Below are positions 18,551 to 26,724 of a DNA stretch of 64,000 nt, piece after piece. A program made the translations under genes and the position numbers. Under the pieces are notes generated by a model, which was given only the letters and a program-made list of their open reading frames with translations, made no database searches and was not told the origin of the DNA. Position 1 is the stretch's first letter, and every line of letters begins with the position of its first letter. The DNA comes from Anaerosphaera aminiphila DSM 21120 (GTDB lineage: Bacteria > Bacillota > Clostridia > Tissierellales > Peptoniphilaceae): assembly GCF_900129925.1 (NCBI RefSeq), contig NZ_FQXI01000008.1, positions 16,500 through 80,499 on the forward strand. The letters are read 5' to 3'.

Positions 18551-20092
18551 TTATTTTTTCCAATCTTCATCCCTTATTTCATATTTCTTAATTCTGTTTA
18601 ATAACAGCGTATGAGTGACATTTAATTCTTTTGCAGCAGCTCTTATTGAGCTATTATTTCTAAGTGCCTTTAAAATAAAGTTGCGTTCAAAATAACTTAC
18701 TGCAGAGTTTAAATCAGCTCCTTCTGTCATTTCTCTATTATAAACTTCACTGGTGTCAAATGTGATGTTCTCGGATTCAATTACTCCTCCATCTGATAAG
18801 ACCAAGGCCTTTTCAAGAACATTCTGCATTTCTCTAATATTTCCCGGCCAACAATAACTCTTCATCTTGTCAATTGCCCCTTGAGAAATTTCTATTTTTT
18901 TATCTCCGTACCTCTTTGACAATACCTTTAAAAAATATTCGATTAGTACTTCTATATCCTTAGGTCTCTCTCTAATTGTTGGAATTTCTATTTTTAGTAT
19001 ATTTAACTTGTAAAATAAATCTACTCTAAATTTTTTCTCCTCAATTAGCTTTTCTAAGTCTTTGCTGGTAGCTGCGATAATTCTAATGTCCAGTGGCACT
19101 TCTTCACTTGAATTCCTTGGAACTGCTTCCATCTCTTCAATAATTTTAAGGAGTCTGGATTGAATATGGTAATTCATCTCCCCAATTTCATCTAAGAAAA
19201 CTGTTCCACCATCGGCAATTTCAAGTATACCCCTCTTGCCATTTCCATTTGCTCCAATAAAGCTACCTGACTCATATCCAAAGAGTTCCGATTCTAAAAG
19301 TTCTTCAGGCATAGCTGCACAGTTAATTCCCACAAATGCCTTAGTGCTTCTATCACTGTTGGAATGTATTGCTCTGGCAAACATTTCTTTTCCCGTGCCA
19401 CTGCCTCCAACTAGGAGTACAGGACTCTCTACTTTAGATGCGTTTTTAGCCTTTTCAATACTCTCCTTAAACTTTTCATCTTCACCTACAAGGTCTTCAA
19501 ATGTTATGTAATTGTCAAAAGAATAATCCAGTGTAATTTCTTTTAATGTCAGTAAAAATCCGGAAAAAATCCTATCTTCAGAATACAAGCTGTCTACATT
19601 TAACAAGTAGTTCTTTGAGTCAAGTTCAATTTCTACATTTCTCATTGTCCCAAAATTTGATACTTCACCGCTCATTTCAATAAAATTTTTTAAATTTTCA
19701 TTTTCAATAAAGTCAAAAATACTGCTTCCAACTTTAATGTCTCTTAATGCAACTGGAACTTTATTATTAAAGTACTCTACAATGCCCTTTACGCTTAATA
19801 TCACTACTCCTTCTCTCATCAAATTTAATACTCCGCGAAGTTCAATGTCCTTTTCTTCAAAGGCCATGACGTCTACATTTTCCATGTGGTCAAATCCATA
19901 TACGTCCTTCCATTCTTCTTCAATTTTTTGTAGAGTATTATCAGAAATATAAGGTAGTTTTAAATAAATCACGTTGCTATAAACTTCCATTGATACAATA
20001 TAGACATCATACTTTTTTAAAATGCTCAATATGTCAAAGGTAAGATGTGGTCTATTTATATGAAAGATTATTTTTATTCTTCTAATTTCCAA
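18551..20092 (-). CDS. TyrR-like ACT-PAS-AAA+ transcriptional regulator
   Basis: About 513 residues. Order: N-terminal ACT-like domain (1-75), PAS domain (about 85-190), AAA+ domain (about 205-435) with Walker A GGSGTGKE and Walker B GGTVFLDEIGE, and a Fis-type HTH (VTHTLLLNRIKKYEI). This is the TyrR/sigma-54-activator layout, which senses amino acids through ACT. The sigma-54-contact loop reads GSFIGA instead of GAFTGA, replacing the key Thr with Ile, so sigma-54 activation is doubtful. GTG at 20101 lacks a ribosome-binding site of its own; AAGGTGG fits the TTG at 20092 better. Directly upstream of the NhaC/lyase genes (28-bp gap), it probably controls them. Confidence 0.88.
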   Translation of the reverse strand: MEIRRIKIIFHINRPHLTFDILSILKKYDVYIVSMEVYSNVIYLKLPYISDNTLQKIEEEWKDVYGFDHMENVDVMAFEEKDIELRGVLNLMREGVVILSVKGIVEYFNNKVPVALRDIKVGSSIFDFIENENLKNFIEMSGEVSNFGTMRNVEIELDSKNYLLNVDSLYSEDRIFSGFLLTLKEITLDYSFDNYITFEDLVGEDEKFKESIEKAKNASKVESPVLLVGGSGTGKEMFARAIHSNSDRSTKAFVGINCAAMPEELLESELFGYESGSFIGANGNGKRGILEIADGGTVFLDEIGEMNYHIQSRLLKIIEEMEAVPRNSSEEVPLDIRIIAATSKDLEKLIEEKKFRVDLFYKLNILKIEIPTIRERPKDIEVLIEYFLKVLSKRYGDKKIEISQGAIDKMKSYCWPGNIREMQNVLEKALVLSDGGVIESENITFDTSEVYNREMTEGADLNSAVSYFERNFILKALRNNSSIRAAAKELNVTHTLLLNRIKKYEIRDEDWKK

Positions 20093-20320
20093 ATGAACCA
20101 CCTTAATTTTGAAATTTTAACAGAAATTTGCTAAAATCTTGTAATTTCGGAATGATTTTAAACCACAAATGCCATTTAATTTAGACTTTGGTTTGAATTC
20201 ATTCCTGTATAAGTGATTATACACCATGACCACTATAAATTTCCACTCTTTTTGTAAAATAATTTAATAATTTATCACAGCACTGTTAATTGATAAATCC
20301 TATCCTTTAAAACTCTATAC

Positions 20321-20352
20321 AAAAAAATAAAACTAACATCTAAGTTAGTTTT
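20321..20352 (-). terminator. Orphan intrinsic terminator, minus direction
   Basis: AAAACTAAC (20329-20337) and GTTAGTTTT (20344-20352) form a hairpin. Read on the minus strand it is followed by ATTTTTTT; on the plus strand the tail is poor. No protein gene ends here; the nearest minus-strand stop upstream is folA at 20724, which has its own hairpin. It may end a transcript covering 20353-20707. Confidence 0.6.
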
Positions 20353-20470
20353 CAGAGTGAAGACAAATACTGCAAATTATTTTTATTGCATCTTTCCTAT
20401 AAAAATAATTAACTTTGGAACTTTAATAAACTTTAAAATTAAAAAACAACTAAACTTATTAATCCACCCA

Positions 20471-20632
20471 AAAGCGTTTCAGAGGTGTAGCAGTAAATTC
20501 TATCCTCTCGCTAATGCTCGTGGAGAATTCTTGCATAAAATCTATTGCGAAATCGCGGATTTCTATAGATTGTTAAATGGGAGGGTTTGGGAGGGCATGA
20601 GGAGAAATCGCAATCTCCTTCGCCCTCCCAAA
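20471..20632. other. Hairpin-rich, GC-richer intergenic element, candidate ncRNA or dispersed repeat
   Basis: The gene-free stretch 20102-20723 holds this block of distinctly higher GC than its AT-rich flanks. It has three stems in a row: AGAGG/CCTCT (20481-20485/20504-20508); AATCTAT/ATAGATT (20539-20545/20565-20571) enclosing GAAATC-GCG-GATTTC; and GGGAGGGC/GCCCTCCC (20589-20596/20622-20629), extended by TTT/AAA outside and AGGAGA/TCTCCT inside. The plus-strand frame running through it looks non-coding. Minus-strand transcription ending at the terminator at 20321-20352 is plausible; a weak TTGATA/TGTTAT pair lies upstream on that strand. The rest of the gap shows nothing clear. Confidence 0.5.
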
Positions 20633-20707
20633 AATTTTAAAAATTAATTTGAAATTAAATGAAAAACATAGATAACATTATGTTTATTTATACTTTATCA
20701 ACAGTCT

Positions 20708-20731
20708 AAAACTAACATTTATGTTAGTTTT
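20708..20731 (-). terminator. Terminator hairpin overlapping the folA stop
   Basis: AAAACTAACAT (20708-20718) pairs with TGTTAGTTTT (20722-20731) around a 3-base loop. The folA stop codon lies inside the stem. Its arms closely match the hairpin at 20329-20352. Confidence 0.7.
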
Positions 20732-21242
20732 TTCTTTTATAATCTACATATTGAAATTTTAGCCCATTTTCAACTTTCACTTCAGACTCCTGCACAACTT
20801 CCCAATCGCTGTCTTCATCTAAGTTGATCATTGAAGTGTCACTTCTTTCAAAGCTCTTAAATATTTTTGTTATGTATGCCTTGTCGCACCTATCATATAA
20901 TAACTTAACTAATTGACCACCACCAATTACAAAAATCGTCTTTTTATTATCTCCATTTATTTTATCTAAGAGTAAATCCAATTCCTCTACACTTCGAACA
21001 ATGTAGTTTCCCTCTTTAATTTCTCTTTCTCCCCTGGTAAATACTATATTTATTCTTCCTTCTAAAGGTTCTCCGTTAGGTAAAGCCTCAAGCGTTCTTC
21101 TACCCATCACTATTATATTGCCATAGGTCATCTCTTTAAATCTCTTTAAATCGTCTTTTATTCTAACTAACATATGGCCATCAACACCTATTGCCCAATT
21201 TTCATCTGCAGTAAATAATAAACTCATGCTCTTGTGCTCCAT
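20724..21242 (-). CDS. folA: Dihydrofolate reductase
   Basis: 172 residues with the DHFR order of motifs: N-terminal LLFTADENWAIG (substrate/NADPH strand), KRFKEMTYGNIIVMGRRTLEAL (NADPH-binding GR(R/K)T region; here quoted only by its core VMGRRT), and VIGGGQLVKLL near the C-terminus. It reduces dihydrofolate to tetrahydrofolate with NADPH. AGAGGAG lies nine bases before the ATG at 21242, which fixes the start and gives a five-residue extension before the usual MSLL. No thymidylate synthase gene is adjacent. Confidence 0.92.
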   Translation of the reverse strand: MEHKSMSLLFTADENWAIGVDGHMLVRIKDDLKRFKEMTYGNIIVMGRRTLEALPNGEPLEGRINIVFTRGEREIKEGNYIVRSVEELDLLLDKINGDNKKTIFVIGGGQLVKLLYDRCDKAYITKIFKSFERSDTSMINLDEDSDWEVVQESEVKVENGLKFQYVDYKRKN

Positions 21243-21288
21243 TTTTTAACACTCCTCTCTAAAATTTTACCTCATATATTTAAACAGT

Positions 21289-21606
21289 CTATTTTTTTGA
21301 ATATTTTTTTTGAACTATAATTAAATTTATAATTGCAGCGGCTATGGAAAGTATAAATATTAGATTTCCCATTTTTTCAATTTTCAAAAAATAACTTACT
21401 CCTAAGGCTGCCATTCCAAAACCTATAAAATATATTACAAAAGAAAACTCTTCACAATATTTATCTCGCTCTTTTTTCTTTACATTTTTATATAAAAAAG
21501 GTCTTAACAGTTCAATTTTGTGGTTCTTTCCTATTAATCTTCCTCCATAAAAAAATATAACTCCCAAAACTATGAATATAATAGCTATTATTGATGTACT
21601 GTCCAT
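21289..21606 (-). CDS. Small membrane protein, DUF3784-like
   Basis: 105 residues: an N-terminal helix (about 5-24), a basic loop with KNVKKKERDKYCEE, then two helices (about 53-70 and 79-97). This three-helix pattern and the charged loop resemble DUF3784 proteins of Firmicutes; function unknown. It lies 46 bp upstream of folA on the same strand, without a clear terminator between, so the two may share a transcript. Confidence 0.7.
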   Translation of the reverse strand: MDSTSIIAIIFIVLGVIFFYGGRLIGKNHKIELLRPFLYKNVKKKERDKYCEEFSFVIYFIGFGMAALGVSYFLKIEKMGNLIFILSIAAAIINLIIVQKKYSKK

Positions 21607-21780
21607 CTTTTTCCCCCTAAAAAAATATAAACTCTGGTTAAATTATATCACAACTAATAAATTCATAAATAATTTAAAAAAATAACTTATTAGATTTAAA
21701 TATTTGTTTTAAATTATTTATAGTATATACTAAATAAACTCGCTTCTTTTTAAACATAATATTATAATTGTATGTAATAA

Positions 21781-21836
21781 AAAACCGACCTTTAATTCTT
21801 GGATTTAATTCCAATTTTAAGGTCAGTTTTATTTTA
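21781..21836 (-). terminator. Terminator of the padR operon
   Basis: AAAACCGACCTT (21781-21792) pairs with AAGGTCAGTTTT (21819-21830) apart from one C/A mismatch; TTGGA/TCCAA extends the stem inside. T-rich on both sides. It follows the duplicated membrane protein gene on the minus strand. Confidence 0.8.
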
Positions 21837-21845
21837 CACTTCAAA

Positions 21846-22919
21846 TTATCTATTCTCTTTTAATACTATAATTTTCACCATTTGATCTATTGCAAAGGCT
21901 AATATATAAATTACGGGAGCAATGTACCATGAGCCAAAGAAAAATCCAACTCCCAAGAAAATTGCCGTTGCCAACATAAATATTATTCCTGTAAATGGGC
22001 TTTCTTTTTCTTCTATATCTTTATTACCTTTTGAATATTCAAATATTCCTTCAATTTCTGCTAATTTTTCAACTTTTTCTTCTAAAAATCCAAGTCTTAA
22101 GCCTGATGTTATAAATATAGCAACTCCTATTGCCACCGGAATAAATAAGGCTATCATCTCTGCTGTTTCACCTAAATTTTTGGACTCCATATAATTTGTC
22201 GCTACAACCCCTGCCATACATAGAGCTACACCTGTTGCTATTAAAATTCCAAATTTTGGTTTGTATTCATCTAAATTTTTTAGCGATTCTTTAAATTCAC
22301 CTGAGGCGTTTATATAATTTATCTTAGAATTTTCTCCTCCACGACTTTCAAAAATCCCCTCAATTTCTCCCAGTTTTTTTACTTTTTCTTCTAAAAAACT
22401 AAATTTTAAACCTGAGGTTATAAATATGGCAACTCCTATTGCAACTGGAATAAACAGTCCTGCAAGTGATAGTGTTTCGCTTAAGTTTCTTGACTCAATA
22501 TAGTTCATTATTACTACTCCAATAATGCAAAGAGCCACGCCCACTGCTATTAAAATTCCAAATTTCGGTTTATATTCATCTAATTCTCTTTGATAGTTTT
22601 TAAATTCATCAGAGGCATTTATATAGTTTTCCTTAAAATTTTCTCTTCTCTTTTTATTTTCTTTATTTGATGATTCACTTTCACTGCCGCTATAATTACT
22701 TTCACTGTCTACTATTCCATATTCTTTTTTTATTTCTTCAATACTTCCAAATTCACTTACTATTCTTCCAAAGGCCTCATCTTCACTTAGTCCACTTTTT
22801 ATTAAATCCTCATATTTATCTGTTAAATTTTCAATTAATCTGGACTTTAATTTTGCCATCTCCTCTGTCTTGGGAAGGCTTAAAAACATATTATCTATAA
22901 AAACTATAATTTTATCCAT
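21846..22919 (-). CDS. HAAS/permease-prefix-domain membrane protein with internal tandem duplication
   Basis: 357 residues. Residues 1-70 are a helical DUF1700/permease-prefix-like domain (LTDKYEDLIKSGLSEDEAFGRIVSEFG), as often found next to PadR regulators. Residues 98-191 and 201-294 are near-copies of each other, each NYINAS..., a DEYKPKFGILIA stretch, two membrane helices and FLEEKV.KL.EIEGIFE. Two further helices close the protein (about 310-330, 333-350), giving about six in all. It starts inside the padR gene (8-bp overlap), so the two are translationally coupled; PadR probably represses it. Biochemical role unknown. Confidence 0.8.
   Translation of the reverse strand: MDKIIVFIDNMFLSLPKTEEMAKLKSRLIENLTDKYEDLIKSGLSEDEAFGRIVSEFGSIEEIKKEYGIVDSESNYSGSESESSNKENKKRRENFKENYINASDEFKNYQRELDEYKPKFGILIAVGVALCIIGVVIMNYIESRNLSETLSLAGLFIPVAIGVAIFITSGLKFSFLEEKVKKLGEIEGIFESRGGENSKINYINASGEFKESLKNLDEYKPKFGILIATGVALCMAGVVATNYMESKNLGETAEMIALFIPVAIGVAIFITSGLRLGFLEEKVEKLAEIEGIFEYSKGNKDIEEKESPFTGIIFMLATAIFLGVGFFFGSWYIAPVIYILAFAIDQMVKIIVLKENR
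22038..22628 (-). repeat. Intragenic tandem duplication, about 309-bp period
   Basis: The DNA encoding residues 98-191 and 201-294 of the PadR-linked membrane protein repeats with recognisable identity at nucleotide level (for example CTATTAAAATTCCAAATTT in both units), so the duplication is fairly recent. Confidence 0.8.
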
Positions 22920-23244
22920 TGTACTCCTCCATAAAGTTATTTATTACTTCTCTAGTCAATTTCCACTCTTCAACTTTTTCTCTTAAATAAATTTTTCCAA
23001 GTTCAGTTATTTTAAAATAAGTTCTCGCTCTTCCAAAGGTCTTCGTACCATCATAGGACAATATGTATCCCTTTTTTTCCAAGCGGTTTAGAGCTGAATA
23101 GAGTGTTGTTTCTTTTATTGTATAATTTCCATCTGATATTTTTTCTATTGTTTGAGATATGGCATATCCATAATTATCTTCACTATTTAATATTGAAAGG
23201 ATAATTATATCGTTATAACCTCTCATAATATCACTTGAAATCAT
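22912..23244 (-). CDS. PadR-family transcriptional regulator
   Basis: 110 residues, a compact PadR winged helix: RGYNDIIILSIL, YGYAI, IKETTLYSALNRLEKKGYI (recognition helix and wing) and a short C-terminal dimerisation helix. Members repress neighbouring membrane-protein operons and themselves. It is the first gene of a two-gene operon with the HAAS-domain membrane protein, and a clear palindrome spans its promoter (23265-23306), indicating autoregulation. The ligand is unknown; PadR relatives respond to phenolics, antibiotics or membrane stress. Confidence 0.92.
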   Translation of the reverse strand: MISSDIMRGYNDIIILSILNSEDNYGYAISQTIEKISDGNYTIKETTLYSALNRLEKKGYILSYDGTKTFGRARTYFKITELGKIYLREKVEEWKLTREVINNFMEEYNG

Positions 23245-23264
23245 TTTATCACTCCTTTTACTTC

Positions 23265-23306
23265 ACCTGTCATAGTAATTATATATAAAGTACTACGACA
23301 GGTCAA
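23265..23306 (-). promoter_or_regulatory. padR promoter bracketed by an operator palindrome
   Basis: On the minus strand, TTGACC (plus 23301-23306), a 17-base spacer and TATAAT (plus 23278-23283). The arms ACCTGTCATAGTA (23265-23277) and TACTACGACAGGT (23291-23303) are inverted repeats differing at one position, covering both promoter elements. Bound PadR would block RNA polymerase. Confidence 0.8.
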
Positions 23307-23397
23307 GTAATTTTTGACAAGTTCTTTACTTTAAAAATACACTCTCTTTACATTGACATGCTATATTTTACTTAGATACAAATTAAGGAGGATATAC

Positions 23398-25014
23398 ATG
23401 AAATTTATTAAAAAACTTTTTACTACCGCACTGGCAATATTTACTTTACTTCCCAGCATTGCATTTGCTGAAAAAGCAGACTATGGAAGTGCAAAAAACA
23501 TTATTATAATGATACCTGATGGAATGAATGTAGAATCTCTTACTACCGCAAGGTGGATGACTGATGATTACACACTCACTCTGGACTCTATGGCAACAGG
23601 TCTTGTGAGAACTAACAATGCAAATACACCTATTGCAGATTCTGCACCTGCTGGAACTTCTATGGCAACGGGAATAAAAACAGAGTCTCCATATATAGGA
23701 ACTTACCCATCAAGTGCAGGTATGCCCGGTGCTGAAACTTTTGAAGAAAATCGCTCTAATATGCCAATAGCAAATGTGCTAGAGGGTGCAAAAAGCCTTG
23801 GAAAGTCCACAGGCATTATATCTACTTCCAACATACAACACGCAACTCCTGCCGACTTTTCAGCCCACCATTTAGACAGAAATGCCTATGAGGAAATTGG
23901 CGAACAGCAAGTGTACCAAAATATTGACGTTGTACTGGGTGCAGGCTCTCAATATTTAGAAGGTAAAAACAGAGCTGACGGTGAAGATTTAGTTAAAGAA
24001 ATAAAGTCTCTTGGATATGGCTATGTAACCAGTCCCAGTGAACTTGAAAATTTTTCAGGAGATAAATTATGGGGAATGTTTGGCGAATCTGAACTCAGCT
24101 ACGAAATAGACAGAGACCCCAAAAAAGAACCTTCTCTTGCCGAAATGACTGACAAAGCTTTAAATGTACTTTCCAAAAATAAAGATGGATTTTTCTTAAT
24201 GGTGGAAGGCTCTAAAATAGATTGGGCTGCTCATGCAAATGACCCTGTTGGAGTTAAGTCAGATATTATAGCCTTTGACGAAGCGGTAAAAGTTGCAAGA
24301 GATTTTGCCGACAAAAATAAAGATACAGTAATTGTCTGTGCAGCTGATCACGGCACAGGAGGAATGACTTTTGGAAATAACAACATAGCTAAGGGCTATG
24401 ACAGAGAACCCTTAGATAGTTTTACAAAGTATATTAAAAATGCAAAAATAACAGGTCAGGGCTTTGAAAGTAAAATTAATTCTGACAAGTCCAACATAAG
24501 AGAACTATTCCTTGAAAATTACAATATTGACGATATTACTGACAAAGAAATTGAAAGTATTAAATCAGCTAAAGATGTTCAAGAAGCAGTTGGAAAAATT
24601 GTAAGTTCCAGAGCAAATATAGGTTGGACTACTGGTGGTCACGTTGGAGGAGATGTGGCGCTATACTGTTATTCTACTGACCCTAACGCCGAAATAATTT
24701 CAGGAACTGTGCACAATTCAGACATTGGAAAATATATGGAAGACTTATTTAATTTAAACTTGAAAGAACTAACTGATAAATTGTACTTGCCTGCTAGAGA
24801 AAAATTTGAAGAAAAGGGTGCAACTGTAGAATATGATAATTCCGAAAAATCAAATGCTGTTCTAAAGGTTACAAAAGATAATATAACCATTGAATTTCCA
24901 ATGTATAAAAACTATGGAATAAAAGATGGCAAAAAAATAGAACTAGGGGGCTTAGTAATACACAACGGTGAAAAAGTTTATGTGCCTCAAAGTGCACTGG
25001 ATTTAATTTCTTAA
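23398..25014 (+). CDS. Secreted alkaline phosphatase
   Basis: 538 residues from the ATG at 23398, which has AAGGAGG upstream; an in-frame upstream codon at 23353 lacks this. Residues 1-22 are a signal peptide (KKLFTTALAIFTLLPSIAFA, cleaved after AFA). Metal/catalytic motifs of the alkaline phosphatase superfamily follow: IMIPDGMN (first metal Asp), ADSAPAGTSMATGIKT with the nucleophilic Ser, HATPADFSAHH, EGSKIDWAAHAND, ADHGTGGM and a TTGGHVGGD close to the C-terminus. A C-terminal extension after about 440 resembles a substrate-binding cap or surface domain. It liberates phosphate outside the cell. Monocistronic. Confidence 0.92.
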   Translation: MKFIKKLFTTALAIFTLLPSIAFAEKADYGSAKNIIIMIPDGMNVESLTTARWMTDDYTLTLDSMATGLVRTNNANTPIADSAPAGTSMATGIKTESPYIGTYPSSAGMPGAETFEENRSNMPIANVLEGAKSLGKSTGIISTSNIQHATPADFSAHHLDRNAYEEIGEQQVYQNIDVVLGAGSQYLEGKNRADGEDLVKEIKSLGYGYVTSPSELENFSGDKLWGMFGESELSYEIDRDPKKEPSLAEMTDKALNVLSKNKDGFFLMVEGSKIDWAAHANDPVGVKSDIIAFDEAVKVARDFADKNKDTVIVCAADHGTGGMTFGNNNIAKGYDREPLDSFTKYIKNAKITGQGFESKINSDKSNIRELFLENYNIDDITDKEIESIKSAKDVQEAVGKIVSSRANIGWTTGGHVGGDVALYCYSTDPNAEIISGTVHNSDIGKYMEDLFNLNLKELTDKLYLPAREKFEEKGATVEYDNSEKSNAVLKVTKDNITIEFPMYKNYGIKDGKKIELGGLVIHNGEKVYVPQSALDLIS

Positions 25015-25024
25015 TAAACTTCCT

Positions 25025-25064
25025 AAAAAAGTAAGGCTTGAGCTATCTCAAGCCTTACTTTTTT
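25025..25064. terminator. Bidirectional terminator, alkaline phosphatase/corA
   Basis: A perfect 18-bp stem (25025-25042 with 25047-25064) and a CTAT loop, with A and T runs outside. It ends the phosphatase transcript and, in reverse, the corA transcript, whose stop codon lies within it. Confidence 0.93.
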
Positions 25065-26007
25065 ATAATATTTTCTTTTTCTTTAAAATCAGTATTGAAA
25101 TAATTATGCTCAAAGCCATTATTCCAAGGGCTATATAATAGCCATGTTCATTTTGCAACTCCGGCATATTTTTAAAGTTCATTCCATAAAGTCCCGTTAT
25201 TACAGTAAGTGGTGTGGCTATAACTGTAAACACTGTAAGTTTATTAATTAAGTCATTTGTATGAGATGTGACACTACTGTCATAGAGCTCCATTAAACTT
25301 TCAGACATTTCATAGACATCGTCAGAGTACTCATATAATTTGTTTATTCTGGCATCTAAGTTGTGCAAATACCTCATATATTCCTTAGAAAAAAATTCAT
25401 TATCATTTAAAATTAGTTGATCTCCCACATATAGCAATTGTCGATTTAGCTTTTGAATTAAAAAACTCTTGTTTTTTATTGATACAATGCTATCCAGTTC
25501 AAAGTTGTTGTGGTCTGCTAAAATTTGATTTTCTATTTCTGCCAAGTCAGATTCAAAAATTGACAGTGATTCAAACATTTTAGAAAATACTCTATTTAAA
25601 AATTGGTAGTATATAAATACCATTGTATTTATTCTATTTATAGTAAACTCCGGCATCATAATTTCACTTATAATCCCCTTAATAAACTTTTCATATAAGT
25701 ACTTTTCCCTATTTGAAATAATTATTATAATATTTTTATAGAGTATTAAATGTACTTTTTCAAAGGTAAATTTTTTATTATGTATTTCATAGTATACGAA
25801 GTTTAAAATACTAAATTCCATTAGGGATTCAAAGTGGATTTCTTCTGTAGTTTCTGCATATTTTTTATAATATCTTTCAAAGTTTGGAATTTTTTTAGCT
25901 ACTTCTTTAAAATCCTCTATATTTGAAATAATAAAATATTGATTTTCCATTTTAAATTCTTCAATATTTTCTTCTATTTTTTTATTTGTCAGATCATATA
26001 TCTTCAT
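25063..26007 (-). CDS. corA: CorA-family divalent cation transporter
   Basis: About 314 residues. A long acidic/helical cytoplasmic domain is followed by two C-terminal membrane helices, the first ending in the CorA signature YGMNFKNMPE (GMN motif) and a basic tail (LKKKKIL). Carries Mg2+ or related ions. The longer frame starts at 26037 but has no ribosome-binding site; AGGGTGG precedes the ATG at 26007. It is a single-gene unit between two terminators. Confidence 0.9.
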   Translation of the reverse strand: MKIYDLTNKKIEENIEEFKMENQYFIISNIEDFKEVAKKIPNFERYYKKYAETTEEIHFESLMEFSILNFVYYEIHNKKFTFEKVHLILYKNIIIIISNREKYLYEKFIKGIISEIMMPEFTINRINTMVFIYYQFLNRVFSKMFESLSIFESDLAEIENQILADHNNFELDSIVSIKNKSFLIQKLNRQLLYVGDQLILNDNEFFSKEYMRYLHNLDARINKLYEYSDDVYEMSESLMELYDSSVTSHTNDLINKLTVFTVIATPLTVITGLYGMNFKNMPELQNEHGYYIALGIMALSIIISILILKKKKIL

Positions 26008-26072
26008 AAAACCACCCTTTATTTTTAATGTATTCATTTCTTATTTTCTCACAAATACCAATATAAAACAGC

Positions 26073-26104
26073 AAAAAAGTGAAAACTTTCGTTTTCACTT
26101 TTTT
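26073..26104 (-). terminator. Terminator of the V-type ATPase operon
   Basis: A perfect 14-bp stem, AAAAAAGTGAAAAC (26073-26086) with GTTTTCACTTTTTT (26091-26104), loop TTTC. The ntpD stop codon is inside the right arm. Confidence 0.92.
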
Positions 26105-26724
26105 ATTTTTTTATTTTTTCTGTCTTTTACTTTTTTCAATCTAAAGAAATCTTCTCTGTCTTTTTCTGAAAGTGTGTCTTCTATTTCTTTAACTATTTCT
26201 ATATATCTTGGAATTTGAATTTTATCCAAGGCATTTGCTCTTTTTTGTGTCTTTTTTATTTCCTGAGCAAGCCTAAATACACTTGTCTCTATTTGCGCCA
26301 AGTCATATATTAAATACCTTATATTACTCATATTTTCAGATGCTTCGTCAAAGGCAGTAGTTGTGTTGTGAATTGAATACTCTGTTTTTAAGGACTCCCT
26401 CTTGTATTTTATTCTGGGGATTTCCACTCCCATTACAGATTTAGAAATTATCTCATAGGGTTCTTCTTCACTTGCTGAGTATGATATATTATACATTTCT
26501 TCTGAGCCCATTGTAACAACTGCATTTTCAAATGCACTGTAGGCAACGGCAAATTCACGCTCAATGTTTTTTTGAATTTCTTGGGCTTCTTTGTTTAAGT
26601 CCATCATTTCCTTTATTAGTACTGTCCTCTTTTTGTCTAAGAGTTCATAGCCTTTTTTTGCCAAGTTTAAAGAAGTCTTTGTTGATATTAAATTGGCCTT
26701 AGTTGGAACTATTTTATTTGCCAT
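26095..26724 (-). CDS. ntpD: V-type ATP synthase subunit D (central stalk)
   Basis: 209 residues, almost entirely helical, beginning with the subunit D pattern [28 protein letters not shown] and ending in basic residues after a long C-terminal coiled coil. Subunit D forms the rotor shaft inside the A3B3 head. It overlaps ntpB by 11 bp and is the last gene of the operon. Confidence 0.93.
   Translation of the reverse strand: MANKIVPTKANLISTKTSLNLAKKGYELLDKKRTVLIKEMMDLNKEAQEIQKNIEREFAVAYSAFENAVVTMGSEEMYNISYSASEEEPYEIISKSVMGVEIPRIKYKRESLKTEYSIHNTTTAFDEASENMSNIRYLIYDLAQIETSVFRLAQEIKKTQKRANALDKIQIPRYIEIVKEIEDTLSEKDREDFFRLKKVKDRKNKKIKK

Noticed and set aside
20357..20647. Plus-strand open frame of 96 codons across the hairpin block
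   Set aside because: No ribosome-binding site, starts in AT-rich spacer, and the hairpins explain the open frame; treated as non-coding.
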